From Clostridiales bacterium (GTDB taxonomy: Bacteria > Bacillota > Clostridia > Lutisporales > Lutisporaceae), in assembly GCA_012522255.1 (NCBI GenBank), contig JAAYKT010000056.1, positions 1 to 6,471 on the forward strand: a stretch of 6,471 nucleotides of DNA. The letters are read 5' to 3'. The notes under the pieces were generated by a model. It did no database searches, was not told where the DNA came from, and saw nothing but the letters and a program-made list of their open reading frames with translations. A program made the position numbers and the translations under genes. Below are positions 1 to 5,369 of this stretch, one piece after another; the stretch's first letter is position 1; each line of letters opens with the position of its first letter.

Positions 1-395
1 AAGAGATGCTTGAGGAAGTACGATTTCTTTTGAACTTCAAGATGGATGCCCAAAGTCCGATGACATTGATATTGGTTGGCCAAAACGAACTTTGGGACAG
101 GCTTCACCTTCAATCCTATGCTGCCATTAGGCAGAGAATTGATCTTCAATGCAAGCTTGGCCACTATGATAGAGCCCAATCCGGAGACTATGTGAAACAA
201 CATATGAAATATGCAGGAGCTGAAAGGGACATTTTTTCAGATGGGGCTTTGGATGAAATCTACCGGTTTTCAAGCGGCACTGCCAGGCTTATTAACAAGG
301 TGTGCACTCATTGCTTGCTTTACGGGGCTCAAAATGGATACAAAATTATTGATGACCATATGGTAAAGCGTGTTGTGCAGGGGGAATTATCCTGA
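1..395 (+). CDS. ExeA-type AAA+ ATPase of a mobile element, 5'-truncated by the window edge
   Basis: This is the C-terminal half of an AAA+ ATPase of the ExeA/TniB-like group. In Clostridia such proteins are usually encoded next to a DDE transposase and act as its target-selection or helper ATPase. The reading frame is open to the left edge (bases 3-5 encode Glu before the first ATG at 6), so that ATG is internal and the gene starts outside the window. Visible parts are the strand with sensor 1 (LILVGQNEL), the arginine-finger region (AIRQRIDL), a lid helix region and the sensor 2 motif (SGTARLINKVC, where the family usually has SGxPRLIN). Walker A and B should lie just upstream and cannot be checked. 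The protein ends at TGA 393-395, close to the usual family C-terminus, so the 3' end looks intact. Base composition looks richer in GC than the operon to the right. It is transcribed towards that operon. The family call is firm; the link to a particular insertion sequence is inference, since no transposase is visible. Confidence 0.85.
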   Translation, partial: EMLEEVRFLLNFKMDAQSPMTLILVGQNELWDRLHLQSYAAIRQRIDLQCKLGHYDRAQSGDYVKQHMKYAGAERDIFSDGALDEIYRFSSGTARLINKVCTHCLLYGAQNGYKIIDDHMVKRVVQGELS

Positions 396-408
396 TTCTC
401 CCTGCACA
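374..408 (+). other. Strong stem-loop spanning the ATPase stop codon
   Basis: Arms TGTGCAGGG (374-382) and CCCTGCACA (400-408) are perfectly complementary. After a G-U pair (383/399) the stem continues with GAAT (384-387) and ATTC (395-398), giving 14 pairs around a 7-base loop. The TGA stop at 393-395 lies at the loop-stem boundary. The sequence after the stem (GAGAATTTGG) has no proper T-run, so it is not a textbook rho-independent terminator. It could still end or stabilise the transposon mRNA, or limit read-through in either direction. Confidence 0.6.
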
Positions 409-415
409 GAGAATT

Positions 416-442
416 TGGTGATGGTTCCGGCCACGATCACCA
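416..442. repeat. Inverted repeat after the transposon ATPase gene
   Basis: TGGTGAT (416-422) and ATCACCA (436-442) form a perfect 7-bp inverted repeat around a GC-rich 13-base centre that includes TTCCGGCCACG. It lies a few bases after the stop-codon stem-loop. It may be a subterminal transposase-binding site or simply RNA structure; the sequence alone does not decide. Confidence 0.4.
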
Positions 443-446
443 TCAA

Positions 447-471
447 TTTTGTGACAACTAATACTGTCAAA
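447..471. repeat. Short inverted repeat TTTTGTGACA / TGTCAAA, possible mobile-element end
   Basis: TTTTGTGACA (447-456) faces TGTCAAA (465-471) across eight bases. The exact core is TGACA/TGTCA, with flanking T and A bases giving partial symmetry. A further TTTGACA occurs at 569-575. Ends rich in TGT/ACA are common in elements of the Mu/Tn7-like transposase class, so this could mark or lie near the element's right end. No matching left end or target duplication can be seen in the window. Confidence 0.25.
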
Positions 472-703
472 TTCTAGACATCATAGGTTAGCAGCTACAG
501 GATCCCATTCAAACCTTGACGCTTGCATATCGTCATGATCGACACCTTTCTACCCCATATTATATCACTTTGACACAATTCTGGGTATGCCACCTTTCAT
601 ACAAGCAGTATTTCGAACTCCAACTCATGCTTGATCGGTATGTTATGTGGTTCGCCGCAGTAAAATTATGGAAATTCGCTAAGCTCAACGAGGCGCGAAA
701 ATG

Positions 704-747
704 AAAAAAGGATAAAAGCGCCGGGCGTTTCGTCCGGGTTTTTATCC
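704..747. terminator. Bidirectional rho-independent terminator
   Basis: Outer arms GGATAAAA (710-717) and TTTTATCC (740-747) enclose an inner GC-rich hairpin CCGGGCG (721-727), TTT loop, CGTCCGG (731-737). Read on the - strand, the hairpin is followed by six U (complement of A 704-709), which suits the end of the sugar operon whose last gene stops at 992. Read on the + strand, the inner hairpin is followed by GTTTTT, which suits transcripts arriving from the transposon side. Two G-U pairs (725/733 and 718/739) form only in + strand RNA, so the fold is somewhat stronger in that direction. Confidence 0.8.
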
Positions 748-867
748 TCATGAGGTATTACTGTATGGGCAATCAATAGATAAAGTTAAGGATTCTAATT
801 TACTAAATGTCTAGAGTTATTTGTTGAACAAAAGACCATTATGTTAAAAAGTTGGTAATATAGAATA

Positions 868-887
868 AACCAGGCTTATTCCCGGTT
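868..887 (-). terminator. Candidate weak terminator hairpin downstream of manC
   Basis: In - strand RNA, AACCGGG pairs with CCUGGUU over seven pairs (one G-U) around the loop AAUAAG, and a U-rich but interrupted tail (UAUUCUAUAUU) follows. On the + strand the G-U pair becomes an A-C mismatch, so the fold favours the operon's direction. The tail is not a clean U-run, so this may be only an accessory terminator or mRNA 3' structure. Confidence 0.35.
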
Positions 888-912
888 CGTAGTATAAATA
901 AGTTTTGTTTCG

Positions 913-934
913 AAAAAAATCTCAAATACGAGAC
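913..934 (-). terminator. Candidate short-stem terminator with U7 tract
   Basis: On the - strand a short stem TCTC/GAGA (complement of 930-933 and 920-923; a G-U pair at 934/919 may add one step) with a six-base loop is followed directly by seven T (complement of 913-919). The U-tract is ideal but the stem is short, so efficiency is doubtful. It lies about 60 bases past the manC stop. Confidence 0.3.
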
Positions 935-953
935 GAAAGATATAATTTCTGCT

Positions 954-989
954 AGATAGAAATATTACCATATAAAGGTATATCTATCT
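954..989 (-). repeat. Imperfect inverted repeat just after manC
   Basis: AGATAGA (954-960) matches TCTATCT (983-989) as a perfect 7-bp inverted repeat, and ACC (967-969) faces GGT (977-979) further in, with bulged AT-rich sequence between. It starts three bases after the manC stop. No U-run follows, so it is more likely an mRNA 3'-end stem than a terminator by itself. Confidence 0.3.
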
Positions 990-991
990 CA

Positions 992-2062
992 CTATAATAA
1001 ATCTATACGACCATTAGCTTTTAGTAATTCTACAATCTGCTTAACATCCTGTGCCCGCCTTTTTGGGCAAACCAGCGTCGCATCTTCCACAGAAACCACA
1101 ATCATTTCTTCCAAACCAATAGTTGCAATGGTATTCTTGTTTCCATAAATGATACACCCGCGGCTGTCAATGCTTATATGATCGGCCTTAACCATGTTTC
1201 CAAATTTGTCAGATGGGAAAATGGAACCAAGCGAATCCCAGCTTCCAATATCATTCCACCCAAAATCGCCGGGTATAACATAAACGTCTCCTGAACGCTC
1301 CAAGATTCCATAGTCAATTGATAAGCTTTGCAGATCGTGATATACGGTACTCAATACTTCCAACTCGTTTTTCTGCCAGAAGCATTCCTTAATTTGATCC
1401 AATTTATTATACATTCTTGGTAAAAACCTTTTAAAATTTTCAAGTATAACAGACAATTTCCATACAAATGTTCCGCTATTCCACAGATAAGAACCTTCGC
1501 TGAGGTACTGGCAAGCTTTTTCATATACCGGTTTTTCGATAAAGTCTGTAACTTCATAACCTACTTTAACTTTATTATCGGGATTATATTTTATATACCC
1601 ATAACCTGTTGAAGGGAAAGTTGGCTTTATACCAATTGTAATCAACATATTTGTAGATTGTGCCAGATTTATCGCGTCTTTCAATATACTTTGAAAAGCA
1701 GCTTCATTCGCAATATAGTTATCTGACGGGAATACACACATCACTCCATCACCATATTTCTGGAAAACTTTCAAAGCGGCGTATAATATACACGGTGCGG
1801 TATTACGTCCTTCACTTTCCAGGAAAATGTTTACCTTTGGTATCTCCTTAAGCAACACTTCTGATAAAGATTTTTGCTGACCTTTACCCGTAACAATAAA
1901 TGTATGTTCGTAGGGAATAAGCTTATTTTGTCTTAGAATAGTATCATTTATCAGCGCATTATTTCCACTCAAGTTAAGATATTGCTTTGGTAAGTCTTTT
2001 CTGCTGAGAGGCCAAAACCTTGTCCCTCCACCTCCTGCTAAAACTACGGAAAAAGTATGCAT
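992..2062 (-). CDS. manC: Mannose-1-phosphate guanylyltransferase (GDP-mannose pyrophosphorylase)
   Basis: This cytoplasmic nucleotidyltransferase makes GDP-mannose from mannose-1-phosphate and GTP. The 356-residue protein carries the GT-A type signature GGGGTRFWPLSRKDLPKQ (residues 10-27), FPSDNYI (111-117), TGYGYI (152-157), FIEKP (174-178), WNSGTFVWK (194-202), and DFGWNDIGSW (266-275). A C-terminal region GLEEMIVVSVEDATLVCPK (from 316) fits the beta-helix tail. It has only the pyrophosphorylase part, about 350 residues, without the C-terminal phosphomannose isomerase domain of the long proteobacterial ManC; this is the usual short form of Firmicutes. FPSDN replaces the more usual FPSDH. 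I chose ATG 2062 because GGGGGG (2069-2074) lies six bases upstream; the open frame could extend to a GTG at 2080 but that has no ribosome binding site and the family starts near here. It is the last gene of the operon, 64 bp after the methyltransferase. Confidence 0.93.
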   Translation of the reverse strand: MHTFSVVLAGGGGTRFWPLSRKDLPKQYLNLSGNNALINDTILRQNKLIPYEHTFIVTGKGQQKSLSEVLLKEIPKVNIFLESEGRNTAPCILYAALKVFQKYGDGVMCVFPSDNYIANEAAFQSILKDAINLAQSTNMLITIGIKPTFPSTGYGYIKYNPDNKVKVGYEVTDFIEKPVYEKACQYLSEGSYLWNSGTFVWKLSVILENFKRFLPRMYNKLDQIKECFWQKNELEVLSTVYHDLQSLSIDYGILERSGDVYVIPGDFGWNDIGSWDSLGSIFPSDKFGNMVKADHISIDSRGCIIYGNKNTIATIGLEEMIVVSVEDATLVCPKRRAQDVKQIVELLKANGRIDLL

Positions 2063-2068
2063 TTCATG

Positions 2069-2074
2069 CCCCCC
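2069..2074 (-). promoter_or_regulatory. Ribosome binding site setting the manC start
   Basis: A run of six G on the - strand lies six bases before ATG 2062. It is a poor-looking but well-placed Shine-Dalgarno sequence and the best argument for that start over the GTG at 2080. Confidence 0.5.
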
Positions 2075-2126
2075 AATCACTCATAAATACTACTGATACT
2101 TATTCAAAGGAATTCAATGTATTCTG

Positions 2127-2756
2127 CTACCAACATATTGTGAAATTCAAAGTGAAAAAAAGAAATCTGTTGCGAAGGATTTGATATTTTTCAATACCTG
2201 CTTCACGCATAAGTTTTTTTATATCTCTTAAGGATAAAAGGTTTAGGCATTCTCCCGTATGCCATTCCTTATGAAGTTTCACAAGAATCGAATCGAACCA
2301 TCTTTTTGGAAGATAATGAAGTAAAATAACATGTGTATGTGTTTCGTACGGGAAAAAGCGATTAGGAGTAGTTATGAAAGCACTTTTGGAACACCTTTCT
2401 ATTTCTTGTATAAACTGCAGTTGAAATTTTCTATTTCCGACATGCTCCAGTACAGCATTTGACCAGCATATGTCGAAAGATTTATCATCGAAAGGAAATA
2501 CTCTTCCATCGTAGACAATTGTTTTGACCTTTGGGTAGCGTTCAAGAAATTTAACGGGTTTATTTATCCCCAGTGCAGTGATTTGTTCTGGATATGGGTA
2601 ATACTTTTCAAGATAATTGGCACCTTCCATATATTCAGATTCAGAAAATCCTACGTCGAGAATAGATGAATCTTTTTTCGGTTTCATAATTTCCATAAAT
2701 TGTTCATATTTTTTCTTTCGACTTTTTAGTGATATCTTCAGCAATAGCTTGTTCAT
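2127..2756 (-). CDS. Class I SAM-dependent methyltransferase (Methyltransf_11-like)
   Basis: The 209-residue protein has a Rossmann-type methyltransferase core: motif I ILDVGFSESEY (32-42), a second strand ending ITALGI (59-64), YDGRVFPFDDKSFDICWSNAVLEHVG (82-107) for motifs II-III, and ITTPNRFFPYETHTH (128-142) followed by HYLPKRWF. Motif I lacks the usual GxGxG, but together with NYLEKYYPYPEQITALGI this matches my recollection of a methyltransferase subgroup that has DVGxx then E.NYFEKLYPYP, so it is probably functional. The substrate is not evident; an O- or N-methylation of a sugar or lipid-linked glycan is suggested by the operon. ATG 2756 is chosen because GGAGG (2767-2771) lies ten bases upstream; a TTG at 2780, directly after the preceding stop, has no such support. 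The gene starts 24 bases after the DUF218 gene. No membrane segment is evident. Confidence 0.85.
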   Translation of the reverse strand: MNKLLLKISLKSRKKKYEQFMEIMKPKKDSSILDVGFSESEYMEGANYLEKYYPYPEQITALGINKPVKFLERYPKVKTIVYDGRVFPFDDKSFDICWSNAVLEHVGNRKFQLQFIQEIERCSKSAFITTPNRFFPYETHTHVILLHYLPKRWFDSILVKLHKEWHTGECLNLLSLRDIKKLMREAGIEKYQILRNRFLFFTLNFTICW

Positions 2757-2766
2757 AAGAATTATT

Positions 2767-2771
2767 CCTCC
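2767..2771 (-). promoter_or_regulatory. Ribosome binding site setting the methyltransferase start
   Basis: GGAGG on the - strand, ten bases before ATG 2756. It lies inside the frame that would be read from the TTG at 2780, which argues against that longer start. Confidence 0.7.
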
Positions 2772-2780
2772 AAGTAACAA

Positions 2781-3410
2781 CTAATAAAAGAGATATTTTA
2801 CATAATAATGTACTAATTTGACTGTTTCCAATATCAGTCTCTCCTTGGCTTCCTTACTCTTCAGTATTATCTCCGGCGAGAAAGGTGTGCCTGTAACTGG
2901 ACTGATGAAAATTAAAACATTTGATTTTTTATAAACCTTTCTGAATATAAACCTGGCTCTTCTGGATTGATCAGGTGTTGTGACGAGAATAATTGATCTA
3001 TATCCTTCTCTTTCGATATTTTCTTTTGTAAACAAAGCATTTTCATAAGTAGAGGTTGAATTCACTTCCATCAGGATATCTTCTTCGTTAACCCCTTCAG
3101 AAAGAAGCTGCTTTTTTCTATATGCTTCAGAACCGCCAGCACCCGACAGTATGATTTTCTTACCGTAACCCTCTTTGTATAAACCTATACCATGTTCAAG
3201 CCTTGCATCAAATTCCCAACCTCCAAGAATAACAATAACATCTGCAACCATTTTATCATCTTTTACTGTCAGATACCTGCACATAGATTTAATTAGGGTT
3301 TCAGGATATCTTACAGTATAAAAAACTGAAATTATTACAATGAAAAGTAAAAGAAGTTTAATAAGTCTCTTTCGATATCCTGGCTTTTTTAAACACTCTT
3401 TAAGTTTCAT
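2781..3410 (-). CDS. DUF218 / YdcF-family membrane-anchored protein
   Basis: The 209-residue protein starts with a basic stretch and one hydrophobic segment (about residues 16-34, LIKLLLLFIVIISVFYTV), so it is probably anchored by a single N-terminal helix. The rest is a DUF218 domain of the YdcF/SanA/ElyC type: ADVIVILGG (56-64), RLEHGIGLYKEGYGKKIILSGAGG (70-93), EVNSTSTYENA (115-125) and ILVTTPDQSRRARFIF (141-156). Related proteins are linked to cell-envelope sugar metabolism (ElyC, SanA), and E. coli YdcF has been reported to bind S-adenosylmethionine, but no enzyme activity is firmly known. In the last motif most relatives have a histidine (YHxxRA); here it is glutamine (DQSRRA). Its ATG overlaps the rfbB stop in an ATGA, and no Shine-Dalgarno sequence is visible, which suggests translation coupled to rfbB. 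Its own stop is 24 bases before the methyltransferase. The family call is strong; the role in this pathway is unknown. Confidence 0.85.
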   Translation of the reverse strand: MKLKECLKKPGYRKRLIKLLLLFIVIISVFYTVRYPETLIKSMCRYLTVKDDKMVADVIVILGGWEFDARLEHGIGLYKEGYGKKIILSGAGGSEAYRKKQLLSEGVNEEDILMEVNSTSTYENALFTKENIEREGYRSIILVTTPDQSRRARFIFRKVYKKSNVLIFISPVTGTPFSPEIILKSKEAKERLILETVKLVHYYVKYLFY

Positions 3411-4462
3411 ATTTTAGAATACATCCGTTGATAATATGTAGCATAATCACCTGACAAAATGTTTTCAATCCACATTTGATTTTTTTTGTACCATTCTATA
3501 GTCTCCTGTATGCCTTGCTCAAAGGTATAAGAAGGTCTCCACCCTAATTTGGATGTGATCTTGGAATTATCTATGGCATACCTTCTGTCATGTCCAGGCC
3601 TATCCTTTACAAACTTTATCAAGTCTTCAGATTTATTTAGTTTAGCCAATATAAGTTTCACAATCTCGATGTTTGTTTTTTCATTGTTCCCACCAATATT
3701 ATAAATCTCACCTATAATCCCCTGATGGAGAACAACATCTATAGCAGAGCAATGATCCATTACATGCAGCCAATCTCTGATCTGCTTACCATCACCATAC
3801 ACAGGTAATTCTTTATCTTTCAGGCAATTATTAATCATTAACGGTATCAATTTTTCAGGAAATTGATATGGTCCATAATTATTACTGCAACGTGTAATAT
3901 TTACCGGAAGACCAAATGTCTCATAATAAGCCCTAACGATTAAATCAGCGCTTGCTTTTGAAGCCGAATACGGACTGTTTGGTGCTAAAAGCGTAGTTTC
4001 TGAGAACATACCTGTTTTGCCTAAAGAACCGTAAACTTCATCTGTAGATATCTGAAGAAATTTTACTCCCGGTTTATATTCCTTGCAATATTTATCATCA
4101 GGATTCAGTTTCCAGAACCTTTTCGCAGTTTCAAGCAAGACTTGAGTGCCCATTATGTTCGTTGATAAAAAAGCTTGTGGATCTTCAATGCTTCGATCAA
4201 CATGCGATTCTGCCGCGAAGTTGACTAAAGTATCTATGTCGTCGGAATGAAAAATTTCTTCAATCTTTTTTTTGTCTCGTATATCTGCCTTAATAAAATC
4301 ATAATTTATTTCAGACGGTATACCATGAAGGTTTTCAAGATTCCCCGCATAGGTGAGCATATCCACATTTATATATTTATAATCCGGATATTTGCTCATC
4401 ATATACCTGATAAAATTACTTCCGATAAAGCCTGCCCCACCTGTTACAAGAATTGTTTTCAT
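3407..4462 (-). CDS. rfbB: dTDP-glucose 4,6-dehydratase
   Basis: This extended short-chain dehydrogenase/reductase converts dTDP-glucose to dTDP-4-keto-6-deoxyglucose, the branch point for rhamnose and many amino- and deoxy-sugars. The 351-residue protein shows the NAD-binding GGAGFIGS (8-15), NFAAESHVDRSI (81-92), the catalytic STDEVYG (139-145, Asp141-Glu142), YSASK (Tyr165, Lys169), RCSNNYGPYQFPEKLIPL (191-208), YGDGKQIRDWLHV and RPGHDRRYAID. Length is typical. The frame could begin at ATG 4495, which overlaps the rfbA stop in an ATGA, adding 11 residues. I prefer ATG 4462 because MKTILVTGGAGFIGSN is the usual N-terminus and AAAGGG (4471-4476) lies eight bases upstream, while GAGG before 4495 is too close to that codon. 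It follows rfbA by 29 bases and overlaps the DUF218 gene by 4 bases. The function is about as secure as sequence reading allows. Confidence 0.97.
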   Translation of the reverse strand: MKTILVTGGAGFIGSNFIRYMMSKYPDYKYINVDMLTYAGNLENLHGIPSEINYDFIKADIRDKKKIEEIFHSDDIDTLVNFAAESHVDRSIEDPQAFLSTNIMGTQVLLETAKRFWKLNPDDKYCKEYKPGVKFLQISTDEVYGSLGKTGMFSETTLLAPNSPYSASKASADLIVRAYYETFGLPVNITRCSNNYGPYQFPEKLIPLMINNCLKDKELPVYGDGKQIRDWLHVMDHCSAIDVVLHQGIIGEIYNIGGNNEKTNIEIVKLILAKLNKSEDLIKFVKDRPGHDRRYAIDNSKITSKLGWRPSYTFEQGIQETIEWYKKNQMWIENILSGDYATYYQRMYSKI

Positions 4463-4470
4463 AAAGATAG

Positions 4471-4476
4471 CCCTTT
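4471..4476 (-). promoter_or_regulatory. Ribosome binding site setting the rfbB start
   Basis: AAAGGG on the - strand, eight bases before ATG 4462. It supports the shorter, family-typical N-terminus over the ATG at 4495. Confidence 0.5.
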
Positions 4477-4491
4477 CAGATCGATTTATTT

Positions 4492-5358
4492 TCATTCCTC
4501 AACTAAAGAAAGAATATACTGCCCGTATTCCGTCATCATTAAGCTTTTACCAATATCGATTAATTGCCTTTTATCAATAAAACCTCTACGCCATGCAATT
4601 TCTTCAATGCATGATATGTAAAACCCTTGACGCGATTGTATTGTCTCAACATACTCCGCAGCCCGAAGCATTCCTTCCGGTGTTCCGGTATCCAGCCATA
4701 CCATACCCCGCCCTAAAAGAATAACCTTCAGACATCTATTTTTGAGATATTCATTGTTAATTGAAGTAATTTCAAGTTCCCCTCGCTTTGAAGGTATTAT
4801 TTTCTTTGCAATATCAACAACATGATTATCATAGAAATAGATGCCCGGTATTGCGTAGTTTGATTTAGGATTTTCCGGCTTCTCTTCGATTGAAACAACG
4901 TTTCGACATTCATCAAATTCAACAACACCGAATGAACATGCATCTTTCACCGGATATCCGAAAATAACGGCGCCATTTTCTATTTGTTTAGCCTTGTTAA
5001 GAACTTTTGTTAAATCTTGGCCATAAAAAATATTATCCCCCAATATAAGGCATACATTATCTTTTTCAATAAATCTTTCACCTAATATAAATGCGTCGGC
5101 GAGGCCTCTTGGTGTTTCCTGAATTATATACGATAAGCTTAATCCCAATTGGGATCCATTTCCAAGAAGCTTTTCATATACCGGCGTGTCTTCGGGTGTT
5201 GAAATAATTAAAATCTCACGAATACCAGCCAGCATAAGAACAGATAAAGGATAATAAATCATTGGTTTATCATAAATAGGCAAAAGCTGCTTGGAAACCG
5301 CTTTTGTCATAGGGTATAGTCTTGTTCCCTTTCCACCTGCAAGAAGAATACCTTTCAT
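4492..5358 (-). CDS. rfbA: Glucose-1-phosphate thymidylyltransferase
   Basis: This enzyme makes dTDP-glucose from glucose-1-phosphate and dTTP, the first step of the dTDP-deoxysugar pathway, and feeds rfbB next to it. The 288-residue protein has the nucleotide-binding signature LLAGGKGTRLYPMTKAVSKQ (5-24), LLPIYDKPMIYYPLS, LGDNIFYG with the metal-binding Asp, SIEEKPENPKSNYAIPGIYFYD, RGELEITSINNEYL and WLDTGTPEGMLRAAEYV. The length fits the short RmlA form (about 290 residues), which is normally a homotetramer under feedback control by dTDP-rhamnose in other bacteria. ATG 5358 gives the canonical MKGILLAGG start and has AGGTGA (5364-5369) five bases upstream; this ribosome binding site contains the stop codon of the upstream aminotransferase, so the two genes are separated by only five bases and are probably coupled. 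The open frame upstream begins with TTG 5373 and is not needed. Confidence 0.97.
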   Translation of the reverse strand: MKGILLAGGKGTRLYPMTKAVSKQLLPIYDKPMIYYPLSVLMLAGIREILIISTPEDTPVYEKLLGNGSQLGLSLSYIIQETPRGLADAFILGERFIEKDNVCLILGDNIFYGQDLTKVLNKAKQIENGAVIFGYPVKDACSFGVVEFDECRNVVSIEEKPENPKSNYAIPGIYFYDNHVVDIAKKIIPSKRGELEITSINNEYLKNRCLKVILLGRGMVWLDTGTPEGMLRAAEYVETIQSRQGFYISCIEEIAWRRGFIDKRQLIDIGKSLMMTEYGQYILSLVEE

Positions 5359-5363
5359 TTTGT

Positions 5364-5369
5364 TCACCT
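5364..5369 (-). promoter_or_regulatory. Ribosome binding site of rfbA, fused with the aminotransferase stop codon
   Basis: AGGTGA on the - strand matches the 3' end of 16S rRNA well and ends five bases before ATG 5358. Its last three bases are the TGA stop of the aminotransferase, so ribosomes finishing that gene clear the site for rfbA. Confidence 0.75.

Larger units (their letters stand above)
396..991. other. Convergent intergenic region without a supported gene
   Basis: This stretch lies between the end of the transposon ATPase (+ strand) and the end of manC (- strand). Two overlapping open frames of about 62 codons occur around 516-751, on opposite strands. Neither has a ribosome binding site, a recognisable motif or a credible start (the + frame begins with TTG), so I treat the region as noncoding. 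The left part (about 409-480) has short inverted repeats that may belong to the end of the mobile element. A strong bidirectional terminator lies at 704-747, directly followed by the palindrome CCTCATGAGG (746-755). The AT-rich right part (about 780-991) holds three weaker hairpins downstream of manC. No tRNA, rRNA or CRISPR repeat is visible. Confidence 0.6.

Noticed and set aside
450..600. TTGACA boxes (570-575 on +, complement of 465-470 on -) as possible -35 promoter elements
   Set aside because: No acceptable -10 hexamer lies 16-18 bases downstream in either case.
516..751. Two overlapping open frames of about 62 codons on opposite strands in the intergenic region
   Set aside because: The + frame starts with TTG without a ribosome binding site, the - frame starts beyond the terminator hairpin and reads through it, and neither product resembles a known family.
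704..755. Hairpin plus palindrome considered as a CRISPR repeat or attachment site
   Set aside because: It occurs only once in the window and has the A/T tracts of a terminator.
1351..1851. Short open frames on both strands inside manC
   Set aside because: They overlap a clearly assigned gene in other frames and have no motif or start signal of their own.
2063..2126. Possible internal promoter for manC (TTGAAT sequences on the - strand)
   Set aside because: The nearest TATTTA/TAGTAT-like elements are at wrong spacing (about 12 or 19 bases), so support is too weak.
4247..4621. A 124-codon + strand frame and a nested one opposite rfbB and rfbA
   Set aside because: Antisense shadow of two strongly supported genes; the translation is low in complexity and has no recognisable domain.
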